Positions 1 through 6,790 of a stretch of DNA of 10,947 bases are shown here, piece after piece (the stretch's first letter is position 1; every line of letters begins with the position of its first letter). The notes under the pieces are model-generated. The model had not been told where the DNA came from. It made no database searches and saw only the letters and a program-made list of their open reading frames with translations. Source of the DNA: Bacteroidales bacterium. Lineage in GTDB: Bacteria; Bacteroidota; Bacteroidia; Bacteroidales; ML635J-15. The translations under genes were made by a program, and so were the position numbers. The DNA lies in contig JAQVEY010000044.1 of assembly GCA_028697515.1 (NCBI GenBank), positions 1-10,947 of the forward strand. Reading direction: 5' to 3'.

Positions 1-585
1 ATGAATTACGATTCAGATATATTAAAGATAATTTCAAATAATGTAAAACCAGATAAGGGTAAAATTCTTATATCAGAACCACTGCTTTGTAATGACATGT
101 TTTCTAGAAGTGTAGTATTACTTATTGATGAATATAAGGATTCATTCAGTGGTTTGATACTTAATCTACCTTCGGAAAAGAAACTTAAGGATATTATTGA
201 CGGAATTGAAAATAGCAATTTCCGTATTTATTCAGGTGGTCCTGTTGATCAAGACGTTTTATTCTACATACATACATTTGGTTTTATTCAAGGGGCTAAG
301 CATATTGTGGGCGATTTGTATATTGATGGTAATTTTGAAGATATAAAAAAGCTTGTTAATAGTGGATATGCTAATGACTCTAATATAAGGTTTTTTGTCG
401 GCAATTCTGGTTGGGCTCCATGTCAGTTAAATGAGGAAATCAGCTTTAATTCGTGGTTGGTGACATCGGCATCAAAAGACTTTATTTTTAGTGATGAAAA
501 CATGATGTGGAAAAACTCATTGAATTTTGTAGATAAAAGATATAAAATATGGGAGAATTTTCCTGTTGATCCCGAACTGAATTAA
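1..585 (+). CDS. yqgE: YqgE/AlgH family protein (UPF0301)
   Basis: This 194-residue protein matches the YqgE/AlgH family, small soluble proteins of unresolved biochemical role. Family signatures are KGKILISEPLL at residues 19-29, a SRSVVLLID strand at 35-43, YSGGPVDQD at 77-85 and FFVGNSGWAPCQL at 131-143. The last motif usually reads GW..GQL, so Cys141 in place of Gly is a small deviation. Length is normal for the family and the N-terminus (MNYDSDILKI) resembles Bacteroidota homologues, so the ATG at base 1 is probably the true start. Its upstream region lies outside the window, so promoter and operon partners cannot be judged. Its 3' end overlaps by 4 bp the convergent FtsB-like gene. The family call is firm; the function is unknown. 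Confidence 0.93.
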   Translation: MNYDSDILKIISNNVKPDKGKILISEPLLCNDMFSRSVVLLIDEYKDSFSGLILNLPSEKKLKDIIDGIENSNFRIYSGGPVDQDVLFYIHTFGFIQGAKHIVGDLYIDGNFEDIKKLVNSGYANDSNIRFFVGNSGWAPCQLNEEISFNSWLVTSASKDFIFSDENMMWKNSLNFVDKRYKIWENFPVDPELN

Positions 586-893
586 TCAGAAATTATAATA
601 AACAAATCTTCGTTTTCTTCTTTCATGAGATATTGTTCCCTTGCAAATTTTTCGAGATTGCTTTTATTAGAAAATAATTCATGGTATTGAGTCTTATAAA
701 CAGAAATCTCATTTTTATAGTAAATGATTTCTTTTTTTAACGCATTTAAGTCTTGAAGATGTTCAAATCTATCTAGAAGATTGTAAGAATCTAGAAAGGT
801 AACCCATAGTGCAAAAAATGAAATTACCACAAGATACTTATTGCGAATAATTATAAGCACAAATTTCCAAATGACTGTCACTCTATCTTTCAT
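582..893 (-). CDS. FtsB/DivIC-family septum formation initiator
   Basis: This 103-residue single-pass membrane protein is probably the Bacteroidota counterpart of FtsB/DivIC, which with FtsL and FtsQ activates septal peptidoglycan synthesis. It has a short basic cytoplasmic N-terminus, one membrane segment at about residues 19-35, a coiled-coil-like region at about 43-74 (many Leu/Ile, Lys and Glu) and the conserved tail LEKFAREQYLMKEENEDLF at 80-98, typical of this family in Bacteroidota. The length is typical. The start is preceded by an A-rich stretch with no clear Shine-Dalgarno, common in this phylum. No strict TAnnTTTG box was found upstream; TATTTTG lies near 925. The stop overlaps yqgE by 4 bp in convergent orientation. 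The family call is strong, but FtsB versus another DivIC-like paralogue cannot be settled. Confidence 0.88.
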   Translation of the reverse strand: MKDRVTVIWKFVLIIIRNKYLVVISFFALWVTFLDSYNLLDRFEHLQDLNALKKEIIYYKNEISVYKTQYHELFSNKSNLEKFAREQYLMKEENEDLFIIISD

Positions 894-947
894 TCTTCAA
901 AATTCGCTAAAATTGGGCTTAAAATCAAAATAGGAGGGTATAAACTT

Positions 948-961
948 ATTAACATGTTAAT
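948..961. promoter_or_regulatory. 14-bp perfect palindrome upstream of the FtsB-like gene
   Basis: ATTAACATGTTAAT is a perfect inverted repeat lying between two minus-strand genes, about 55 bp upstream of the FtsB-like start and 37 bp downstream of the oxidoreductase stop. It could be a dimeric regulator's operator. It is a poor terminator candidate, because it is AT-rich, has no loop and is not followed by a U-run. Function is inferred only. Confidence 0.3.
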
Positions 962-997
962 GTTTATCGTAAAATATAATTTAGAATATGATGGTTT

Positions 998-1582
998 TTA
1001 TTTGACCATTAGTTTTCCTACTATGCTTTTAACTTCAGAAAAGATTTCATCTTTTTCTTTTTCTGTAGCATCAATAATTGATTTAAAATATTTATGTTCA
1101 ACCACATTCATTCCGCAAAAGCCGAAAATACAGTCCTTTGTTATAATGTTCAAAGCTTTAAAACTTTCTTCGCTTTGGTAAATATTTTTAGGACTTGTTG
1201 TGTTGAAAATAGCAACTTTTTTATTCTTCAGAAGTGGAATAACCTCATTTCCTTTGAACTCAAAAGCATATCCCATTACAAAAACCCTTTCAATATAACC
1301 TTTTAGTATTGCAGGCATACCCGACCACCAAACTGGATAGACAAAACAAATTAGATCTGCCCATTGAATAAACTTTTGTTCATTCATGATATCTATTGGA
1401 AATACCTCATTGGCAATAGATTCAAGGTCTTTTTTGCTCAGTACTGGATTAAACTTGATTTCGTAAAGATCTCTGATAACAACTTCGTGTCCATTTTGGT
1501 GAAAAGTGTCAGCTAATACGTCTCTAATTGAGGATGTGAAGCTAGGCTCCTTATAATTTGCATAAATAATCAGTGCTCTCAT
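998..1582 (-). CDS. NAD(P)H-dependent flavodoxin-fold oxidoreductase
   Basis: This 194-residue protein is related to the Flavodoxin_2 family (NQO1, KefF, MdaB and YwrO relatives), which use FMN or FAD to transfer two electrons from NAD(P)H to quinones or similar acceptors. The N-terminal beta strand MRALIIYAN leads into the phosphate-binding loop region (residues 10-18, KEPSFTSSI). The diagnostic segment YPVWWSGMPAILKGYIERV spans 82-100 and supplies the flavin-contact loop. A further strand, KKVAIFNTTSP, lies at 122-131. Length is normal and the protein is soluble. The ATG is preceded by a TAACTTTG promoter-like box and, further up, a 20-bp palindrome. It is isolated from its neighbours, so a single-gene transcript is likely. 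Physiological substrate is unknown; quinone or xenobiotic reduction is the usual role. Confidence 0.88.
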   Translation of the reverse strand: MRALIIYANYKEPSFTSSIRDVLADTFHQNGHEVVIRDLYEIKFNPVLSKKDLESIANEVFPIDIMNEQKFIQWADLICFVYPVWWSGMPAILKGYIERVFVMGYAFEFKGNEVIPLLKNKKVAIFNTTSPKNIYQSEESFKALNIITKDCIFGFCGMNVVEHKYFKSIIDATEKEKDEIFSEVKSIVGKLMVK

Positions 1583-1601
1583 TGTAATTGGATTTAAGTA
1601 G

Positions 1602-1609
1602 CAAAGTTA
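1602..1609 (-). promoter_or_regulatory. Bacteroidota -7 box for the oxidoreductase
   Basis: Read on the minus strand, the bases are TAACTTTG, an exact match to the TAnnTTTG -7 consensus, ending 19 bp before the ATG of the oxidoreductase gene. No convincing -33 TTG lies at the usual spacing, so this is a candidate only. Confidence 0.45.
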
Positions 1610-1657
1610 ATCAACAATTGACAGTTATATTCGGAAAAGTTGAAGAAATTATTAACA

Positions 1658-1677
1658 ATTTTAAAGATCTTTAAAAT
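1658..1677. promoter_or_regulatory. 20-bp perfect palindrome (possible operator)
   Basis: ATTTTAAAGATCTTTAAAAT is a perfect 20-bp inverted repeat in the gap between the DUF1566 gene stop and the oxidoreductase promoter. It lies about 49 bp upstream of the -7 box. Its perfect two-fold symmetry suits a homodimeric regulator. A weak terminator for the upstream gene is an alternative, but the stem has little GC and no U-run follows on the minus strand. Confidence 0.35.
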
Positions 1678-1740
1678 CGGTGGAGCCTAGTTGTTTATTT
1701 TATAACAGGTTAATTTGCAAAATGTCTAAAATCTAATTAC

Positions 1741-3000
1741 TTAGAAGTATCTTATAGCCCGAATCTTTTTATATAAGCTATTGCTTTTATTAAAAGAAAC
1801 TGGACTTGAACCTGAGCTAAACATTTGTGCATAAGCTCCATAGCTATTAAATTCAGTTGAAGACCAGTATCCATATTCTTCGTCAAAGCCTCCAATAATA
1901 TTTCTATTTGTGTGTAGTGCAAGTAATTCGTAGTAGCTTGGTAGTACCCAATCGTCATAACCATTAAGAGAAAGGTCATAACATATTTTTGCTGCTATAT
2001 TATTAGAACTGCATCCATTAACAATTCCTTCAGTATTAGTAGCGCCAGCACCTAACGAAAGATCGGTTGTTCCCATTGGTGTAGCATAACATCCCCATTC
2101 AATATTAGTTGCTTGATCATATGGCGCAGCAATAATACCATGGATTTCACCTTGTACATAGCCTGGGTCACCACACTGGTAAATATATGCAATTACTCCG
2201 CCTAAATAAGTATCTCCAATAGCTGGAGGACATATTCCATCGGTTGTCCATACTGGCATATTGTTGCAAAAAGTAAGCACTTGACCAGTTCCACCTTGCC
2301 CTATTTTGGTCCATTCATTTCCATTCCAATATAGCATTTCGCCTTCACAACTCCCATCAATAATATCGTTTGAATCAACATAAACTTTTGTTACAGCATC
2401 CTGAAGATCAGTAGGATTATCAAGGTTTTTAATCTGACCATATGCGTTGTTACCATATGCAATTACGCTCTGTAAACTTTGAGTTTCAAGATAATAATCC
2501 AATTTATTGTTCCATCTGATTGTATCTTCTTCTGTAATGCCGCTAGCAACTGAAACTTCAAATACAGGGTCAATTTCTTCTATTGCTCCGACAATTGTCT
2601 CTGCCGTTTTTGCATGTAAAGCATAAGGGACACTTAATAATTGGCTAATTCCTATAATTGTGTAATTTGTTTCTCCTTCAAGGTCAGTTTCTGTTTTTAT
2701 GAAAAATGGTCCGTTTCCCCAGTCGATTAATGTAAAATTGCCGATCTGAACTGTTCCTGTTCCAATTTCTATACTTACTAAGCCATTTGCATTGGTTGTT
2801 GGCGTTTGCGTTTCAACATATACAGCTGTTCCACTAATTGAACCTTGCAAAATACTTATTTGCATACCTATTGTTTGTTCGGCTATTAACTGATTGCTGT
2901 TGTCTCTGATTACTGCCTGATAGCTAATCTTTTCGGGTGATTGAGCGTACACACTTGCCGCTAAAAGAACGGACACAAAAATAAAAAGTAATTTTCTCAT
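1741..3000 (-). CDS. Secreted multi-domain protein with DUF1566 (Lcl_C-type) C-terminus
   Basis: This 419-residue exported protein starts with a signal peptide (about residues 1-19, cleavage after VYA|Q). Residues 20-135 form a domain common in secreted Bacteroidota proteins, running from ISYQAVIRD to PYALHAKTAE. Residues 145-170 contain a phage-tail-like ITEEDTIRWNNKL element. Residues 215-253 hold a short Cys-containing segment (GEMLYWNGNEW, then GQVLTFCNNMPVW) of a kind that recurs in such proteins. The C-terminal region at about 260-419 looks like DUF1566/Lcl_C: GGVIAYI, a WVLPSYYEL motif at 351-359, GYWSSTE at 377-383 and the closing KIRAIRYF. No T9SS sorting tail is visible. It is the second gene of an operon, 12 bp after a small T9SS-sorted protein, with a Shine-Dalgarno overlapping that gene's stop. 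A surface or envelope structural or binding role is inferred; no enzyme motif is seen. Confidence 0.82.
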   Translation of the reverse strand: MRKLLFIFVSVLLAASVYAQSPEKISYQAVIRDNSNQLIAEQTIGMQISILQGSISGTAVYVETQTPTTNANGLVSIEIGTGTVQIGNFTLIDWGNGPFFIKTETDLEGETNYTIIGISQLLSVPYALHAKTAETIVGAIEEIDPVFEVSVASGITEEDTIRWNNKLDYYLETQSLQSVIAYGNNAYGQIKNLDNPTDLQDAVTKVYVDSNDIIDGSCEGEMLYWNGNEWTKIGQGGTGQVLTFCNNMPVWTTDGICPPAIGDTYLGGVIAYIYQCGDPGYVQGEIHGIIAAPYDQATNIEWGCYATPMGTTDLSLGAGATNTEGIVNGCSSNNIAAKICYDLSLNGYDDWVLPSYYELLALHTNRNIIGGFDEEYGYWSSTEFNSYGAYAQMFSSGSSPVSFNKSNSLYKKIRAIRYF

Positions 3001-3008
3001 TGTTTAAT

Positions 3009-3014
3009 CTCCTT
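3009..3014 (-). promoter_or_regulatory. Strong Shine-Dalgarno overlapping an upstream stop codon
   Basis: AAGGAG on the minus strand lies 8 bp before the ATG of the DUF1566 gene and overlaps the TAA of the T9SS-sorted gene (3015-3013). Strong SD sites are uncommon in Bacteroidota, so this one supports the start choice and suggests translational coupling of the two genes. Confidence 0.6.
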
Positions 3015-3540
3015 AATTTTTAATAATTTTAAAAGTTTTAACTTCATCGTTTCCCTTTATTACCTTCACAAAATAGTCAGCAGGAACTAAATTACTCATA
3101 ACAATGCTTGTTTGGTTGCCAGAAATTTTTTCGCTTTGTAAAAGTTTTCCATTCATGTCATACAGTTGATACGACATTGATTGGTTGCTGATCGAATTGT
3201 ACTGAGCGCAGTCGAAGTAAGTCGAATCACCAATGCTCAATGTAAGATGATTGGTGGTGGGATTGGGGTAAACCATAACTGAAAGGTTTATGTTTTTGGC
3301 TTCTTCAATGGCAGTTAATACCGAGATTTCGTAGGGTTGTTGTACTCCTTGTGCCACAGAACCATTTGTTCCAATGTTGGTGGTATAAACTACTTGTCCA
3401 ACTGAATAGCTTATTGATGCACTACCGTCCGTAATAATACCACCTGTGGTATTTATGCATTCTTGTGCATAGAATTTGTTAGTGCCAATAACTAACAAAA
3501 GTGTTGCGATGAAATATATTTGTCTTTTTATATGTTTCAT
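3013..3540 (-). CDS. Small secreted protein with T9SS type A sorting domain
   Basis: This 175-residue exported protein begins with a signal peptide (about 1-25, ending FYA|Q). The mature N-terminal part, 26-72, is Gly/Ser/Thr-rich with ISYSVGQVVYTT and GSVAQGVQQPYEI, a module often found in short Bacteroidota T9SS substrates. Residues 89-175 are a type A sorting domain: VYPNPTTNHLTL at 90-101, YQLYDMNGKLLQ at 124-135 and the terminal VKTFKIIKN. This tail would direct export across the outer membrane by the type IX system, with tail removal and anchoring by the sortase. Between the first two strands of the domain sits an unusual insertion (about 105-120, containing FDCAQY) that matches a dispersed Bacteroidota repeat. 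It is the first gene of a two-gene operon with the DUF1566 protein. Its own role is unknown. Confidence 0.85.
   Translation of the reverse strand: MKHIKRQIYFIATLLLVIGTNKFYAQECINTTGGIITDGSASISYSVGQVVYTTNIGTNGSVAQGVQQPYEISVLTAIEEAKNINLSVMVYPNPTTNHLTLSIGDSTYFDCAQYNSISNQSMSYQLYDMNGKLLQSEKISGNQTSIVMSNLVPADYFVKVIKGNDEVKTFKIIKN
3199..3217 (-). repeat. In-frame dispersed-repeat fragment inside the sorting domain
   Basis: On the minus strand the bases read CTTCGACTGCGCTCAGTAC. From memory, this is the core of a palindromic repeat scattered through many Bacteroidota genomes, often translated as FDCAQ. Here it encodes residues 109-114 (FDCAQY) in frame. The core ACTGAGCGCAGT can fold (ACTG stem, AGCG loop). 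Its identity as a mobile repeat is recalled, not searched. Confidence 0.5.
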
Positions 3541-3563
3541 AAAGTCAATAAGTTTACTTGTAA

Positions 3564-3597
3564 ATACTCATTTCTTGTCTCCAAATCAAGTGAGTAT
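3564..3597. promoter_or_regulatory. Imperfect inverted repeat in the 5' region of the T9SS-protein operon
   Basis: ATACTCA (3564-3570) and CTTG (3574-3577) pair with CAAG (3587-3590) and TGAGTAT (3591-3597), leaving a TTT bulge and a 9-base loop. It sits 24 bp upstream of the first gene of the secreted-protein operon, so it could be an operator or a leader hairpin. No regulator is identified. The rest of the 3598-3762 gap is AT-rich and shows nothing else I can support. Confidence 0.35.
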
Positions 3598-3762
3598 AGA
3601 ATCTACCACAATATTTTTAAAGAACATTATATTTTATTAAGTAAAATTAAATAAAATATCATTTAAATAGTAAGAAGATGAAAATATTTTTACTGTAATT
3701 GCTATTTGTTTCATTCAAAATGTTTTTATATAATTTAATGGAAATATTATAGCTAACAGATA

Positions 3763-3813
3763 ATAAAAAATCGTCCAAAACTGTTCAGAAAACTGATATA
3801 GTTTAGGACGATT
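3763..3813 (-). terminator. Intrinsic terminator after the C1B peptidase gene
   Basis: About 20 bp past the peptidase stop, AATCGTCC (3769-3776) pairs with GGACGATT (3806-3813). Inside it AAACT pairs with AGTTT, and TCAG pairs with CTGA around an AAAA loop. Read on the minus strand, the stem is followed by a T-run (TTTTTTATTA). The stem is long and mostly perfect, so a rho-independent terminator for the minus-strand gene is well supported. Confidence 0.8.
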
Positions 3814-3832
3814 CAAATAGGTTAGGAGTCTA

Positions 3833-5032
3833 CTATTTAATACCTAAATTCTTTTTCGTTTCTTTAGGCAAAGCATCCTTATGAACTACAATATTCATTG
3901 TTTTATATTTAACGAAGCTTTCTGAAGCATAAAAATACCCATCGTAAATGTTTGCAGTGTTCCATGAATTTTTAACATAATAATATTTAGTACCGTTCTG
4001 ATCAGTTGCAATACCACAAATAAGCATGCCGTGGTCGTCAGTAGTCTGGTAATTGTCAAAAGCTAATTGCCTCATTTCTTGAGTAATTATTTTCTCTGGA
4101 ACAGGATTGTCAAGTGTGTAAAGTAAATTATCTTTTTCTTTTGCAGATAATTTTTCCCATTTATCTCTTTCAAGTCCGTCTAAATCAGGTCTGTCTTCTT
4201 CCGGGACAACAGCAATTCCTTTTGTCCATTTAAAACCTTTTTCGCTTACATCAGCTCCCCAGCATACTGAAAAACCATTATTGATTGCATTATCCATAAT
4301 TTCAATCATCTCATCAAGAGGAACATTATAAGCTAAACCCCAAGCCCAGTTATCAGGAATTTCAAGAATGAATTGTTTGTAAAAAGGATGATGAGTATAT
4401 GATGTAATATTTACATAATCATCAGGATTGATTCCTAGTTCTGCAGCATATGATTTTGGAGTATATTTTTTGCCATTATATGTGAACTCCTCAGGTTCTG
4501 CTCCAAGATATGCATCGAGAATTCCTTTAAAACCATTATACCATGCAGTTGAAAGTTTTTTGTTTTCATTTTCTTTGACAGCATCAATATAAGCTTTTAA
4601 AACAGCATCAAGCTCTCCATGTACATGATTATCTTCTCCATAGTTCAGGCCTTTATATGCTTCTTCAGGTACGATACCATAGTCACGAATTACATTAAAT
4701 ACATCATGAAAGGCACCACCACCGCCAAAGTTAATATTTCCGTGCATTCTAATATACTTTTCAGCCTTATCTTCAAAAGATTTTCTAACAACGTATAATT
4801 CCGCAAGATCCGTTTCAGGTTTGCCCATACGTAAAAGCTCAGCTTCTACAAATGCAAGGCCGCTGTAACTCCAGCAAGTTCCTGCTCTATATTGGTCTTT
4901 AACGGGAGTAACTTGTACTTCCTTCTGCATTTTGATTACATAAGCTTCTTCTTTTTTCTCTGATTCATCCTGAGCGAATATGTTCAAACTAATCAGAGAC
5001 ATTACAAATAATCCGACAATAAATTTTTTCAT
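3833..5032 (-). CDS. Secreted C1B cysteine peptidase (bleomycin hydrolase/aminopeptidase C-like)
   Basis: This 399-residue papain-superfamily peptidase belongs to family C1B, with bleomycin hydrolase and PepC. The catalytic set is visible: Gln47 (oxyanion hole, VKDQYRAGTCW), Cys53 (GTCWSYSG), His334 (DDHGMLICG) and Asn355 (VKNSWNT). The long insertion between Cys and His, including WYNGFKGILDAYLG at 164-177 and YTHHPFYKQF at 212-221, is the C1B signature. Unlike the cytosolic hexameric enzymes of about 450 residues, this one has a signal peptide (about 1-20, ending IFA|Q) and is shorter, so it should act in the periplasm or outside, probably trimming peptides for nutrition. The terminal residues GIK resemble the region that C1B enzymes place in the active site, though that is inference. 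A TAAATTTG box lies upstream and a strong terminator downstream, which indicates a monocistronic unit. Confidence 0.92.
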   Translation of the reverse strand: MKKFIVGLFVMSLISLNIFAQDESEKKEEAYVIKMQKEVQVTPVKDQYRAGTCWSYSGLAFVEAELLRMGKPETDLAELYVVRKSFEDKAEKYIRMHGNINFGGGGAFHDVFNVIRDYGIVPEEAYKGLNYGEDNHVHGELDAVLKAYIDAVKENENKKLSTAWYNGFKGILDAYLGAEPEEFTYNGKKYTPKSYAAELGINPDDYVNITSYTHHPFYKQFILEIPDNWAWGLAYNVPLDEMIEIMDNAINNGFSVCWGADVSEKGFKWTKGIAVVPEEDRPDLDGLERDKWEKLSAKEKDNLLYTLDNPVPEKIITQEMRQLAFDNYQTTDDHGMLICGIATDQNGTKYYYVKNSWNTANIYDGYFYASESFVKYKTMNIVVHKDALPKETKKNLGIK

Positions 5033-5057
5033 ATTTTTAATTTTTTAGTATTTCTGA

Positions 5058-5065
5058 CAAATTTA
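5058..5065 (-). promoter_or_regulatory. Bacteroidota -7 box for the C1B peptidase gene
   Basis: The minus strand reads TAAATTTG, an exact TAnnTTTG match 25 bp upstream of the peptidase ATG. No clear -33 TTG is seen at the expected spacing. The remaining sequence up to 5228 is very AT-rich, with a simple palindrome AATTATATATAATT (5217-5230) at the end of the next gene. Confidence 0.5.
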
Positions 5066-5228
5066 AAAATAGTTTTATAATATACCGTTATTGGGTTGGT
5101 GAAAAATTATAATATTTTGTTAAAATGTGAATTACAACAAAATCTTTGTATAATTAGTGATTTTAATAAATCTTAAATAATCCATTTAAATAAGAATATA
5201 TAATATATTGAAATACAATTATATATAA

Positions 5229-5990
5229 TTAAAAATAAAATCTCTGTTGATCAAAAGCAAGCTTGATATTATCTGGTAAAATATTGTTAATATCTTTATT
5301 TAATCCCATGCGGTGACTGATGTGTGTAAGATATGCCTGCTTTGGTTTGCAAATTTTGATGAGCTCAACTGCCTCGGAAAGAGAGAAATGTGAGATGTGT
5401 TTACGAATACGTAAAGAGTTTAATATTAAGATGTTAGTATCTTTTAGTTTAAGTATTTGTTCTTCTGATATAAAGTTGGCATCCGTGATATAAACTAGAT
5501 CATTGATCTTAAAACCAAGGATGGGTAAATTTAAATGCATTGCACGAATAGGTTGAATTTTTATTTCATTTATGAAAAATTCGTTTTCGTCAATTAGGTT
5601 TAAATTTAGGCGAGGGATTCCTGGGTAGTGGCAATCATCAAAAATATATGAGAAAGTCTTTTTAATGGCATTTAAAACGCGTTTTTCGGCATAAATCTCC
5701 ATTGGTTTATTAGAGATATAATTAAATGCTCTGACGTCATCGAGCCCTGCAATATGGTCTATATGTTCATGTGTAAAGACTATAGCGTCTAGTTTGTTTA
5801 TGCTTTCACGTAGCATTTGTTGTCTGAAATCGGGTCCCGCATCAATAACTATGTTTGTTTTTTCTGATTTTATAAGTAATGAAGAGCGTAGTCTTTTATC
5901 TTTTTTGTCGGACGATTTACAAACTTCACAGTTGCATCCTATAATTGGAACCCCTTGAGATGTGCCTGAACCCAGAATTATTGCCTCCAT
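5229..5990 (-). CDS. PhnP-like metallo-beta-lactamase-fold hydrolase
   Basis: This 253-residue metallohydrolase resembles PhnP, the phosphoribosyl cyclic phosphodiesterase, and related RNase Z-like proteins. The metal motif THEHIDH spans residues 73-79 (His74, His76, Asp78, His79). Further ligands are likely at His152, Asp170 (ITDAN) and His223 (THISH). The N-terminus has GSGTSQGVPIIGC followed by Cys19, Cys21 and Cys24, the extra structural zinc site typical of PhnP-like members. No phosphonate (phn) genes are near, so a cyclic nucleotide or cyclic phosphate substrate is plausible but unproven. It is probably cytoplasmic, as no signal peptide is seen. It is divergent from the methyltransferase operon across 82 bp. 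A near-match -7 box (TAATTTCG, 6008-6015) with a TTG 21 bp further upstream could drive it. Confidence 0.88.
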   Translation of the reverse strand: MEAIILGSGTSQGVPIIGCNCEVCKSSDKKDKRLRSSLLIKSEKTNIVIDAGPDFRQQMLRESINKLDAIVFTHEHIDHIAGLDDVRAFNYISNKPMEIYAEKRVLNAIKKTFSYIFDDCHYPGIPRLNLNLIDENEFFINEIKIQPIRAMHLNLPILGFKINDLVYITDANFISEEQILKLKDTNILILNSLRIRKHISHFSLSEAVELIKICKPKQAYLTHISHRMGLNKDINNILPDNIKLAFDQQRFYF

Positions 5991-6048
5991 AAATATTTGA
6001 TTATTTGCGAAATTACTAAAATCATATTCATTTTTACAACATAAATCC

Positions 6049-6056
6049 TATTTTTG
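6049..6056 (+). promoter_or_regulatory. Bacteroidota -7 box for the methyltransferase/redox operon
   Basis: TATTTTTG fits TAnnTTTG and ends 16 bp before the ATG at 6073. It lies in the 82-bp divergent gap with the PhnP-like gene. A clean -33 element was not found. Confidence 0.45.
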
Positions 6057-6072
6057 TAATTATTTAATTATT

Positions 6073-6780
6073 ATGACAGTTTCTTCAGCCAAACTATATC
6101 TTATCCCAAATCTTATTGGAGACACGCCAATTGATAGTGTATTGCCAGCATCTTTATCAACTCTGGTTTCGCAAATAAGCTATTTTATAGTTGAAGATTT
6201 GCGTAATTCTCGTCGTTTTCTAAAAAAGCTAAATAAGGATATTGTTATTGATAGCCTGAAATTTTATGAACTAAACCAACATACCAATCTTGAAGAAATA
6301 TACGATTATCTTGATGTTTGTTCTAAGGGAATGGATATAGGGTTGATTAGCGAGGCAGGCTTACCTTGCATCGCTGATCCTGGTAATGTAATTGTCAGAA
6401 TGGCTCACGAAAAAGGAATAAAAGTAGTTCCTATAGCAGGACCTTCATCTATTTTTATGGCTTTAATGTCATCGGGATTAAACGGTCAGAATTTTGCATT
6501 TAATGGTTATATAAACATTGAACCAAAACTTCGTATAAGACAGCTTAAGTTATTAGAGAACAAATCATTAAGAGAAGGACAATCTCAAATATTTATGGAT
6601 ACCCCATATCGAAATAATAAATTATTCAATGATTTACTTTTAAATCTTAATCCAGATACCTATCTTTGTATCGCGTCAAATATAAGTTGTGAAAATGAGT
6701 TTATTTTGACAAAAAAAATTGCTGAGTGGAAAAAGATTAATATAGACCTAGATAAAAAGCCTTGCATTTTTATTATTTAA
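6073..6780 (+). CDS. RsmI-like SAM-dependent methyltransferase (tetrapyrrole methylase fold)
   Basis: This 235-residue protein is in the same fold class as RsmI, which 2'-O-methylates C1402 of 16S rRNA. It keeps the family signatures LYLIPNLIGDTP (8-19), SEAGLPCIADPG (93-104) and the SAM-binding-loop neighbourhood IAGPSS (121-126). It is shorter than canonical RsmI (about 280 residues) and lacks the C-terminal extension. Its opening differs too: RsmI normally starts with a TPIGNL.D loop, here PNLIGDTPIDSVLP. From memory, many Bacteroidota carry such a second, shorter RsmI-type protein, annotated only as a SAM-dependent methyltransferase. The target is therefore uncertain (rRNA or another substrate). 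It is the first gene of a tight operon, 10 bp upstream of the redox fusion gene, which has an AAGAAAG site in the gap. That pairing may be only positional. Confidence 0.88.
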   Translation: MTVSSAKLYLIPNLIGDTPIDSVLPASLSTLVSQISYFIVEDLRNSRRFLKKLNKDIVIDSLKFYELNQHTNLEEIYDYLDVCSKGMDIGLISEAGLPCIADPGNVIVRMAHEKGIKVVPIAGPSSIFMALMSSGLNGQNFAFNGYINIEPKLRIRQLKLLENKSLREGQSQIFMDTPYRNNKLFNDLLLNLNPDTYLCIASNISCENEFILTKKIAEWKKINIDLDKKPCIFII

Positions 6781-6790
6781 ATTAAGAAAG

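Noticed and set aside
954..1181. Plus-strand open frames opposite the oxidoreductase (954-1181 and 1094-1306)
   Set aside because: They are antisense to a well-supported flavodoxin-fold gene, with no recognisable domain.
5160..5230. Terminator or element from AT-rich palindromes near 5190-5230
   Set aside because: The sequence is almost purely A/T, so short palindromes are expected by chance, and there is no GC stem.
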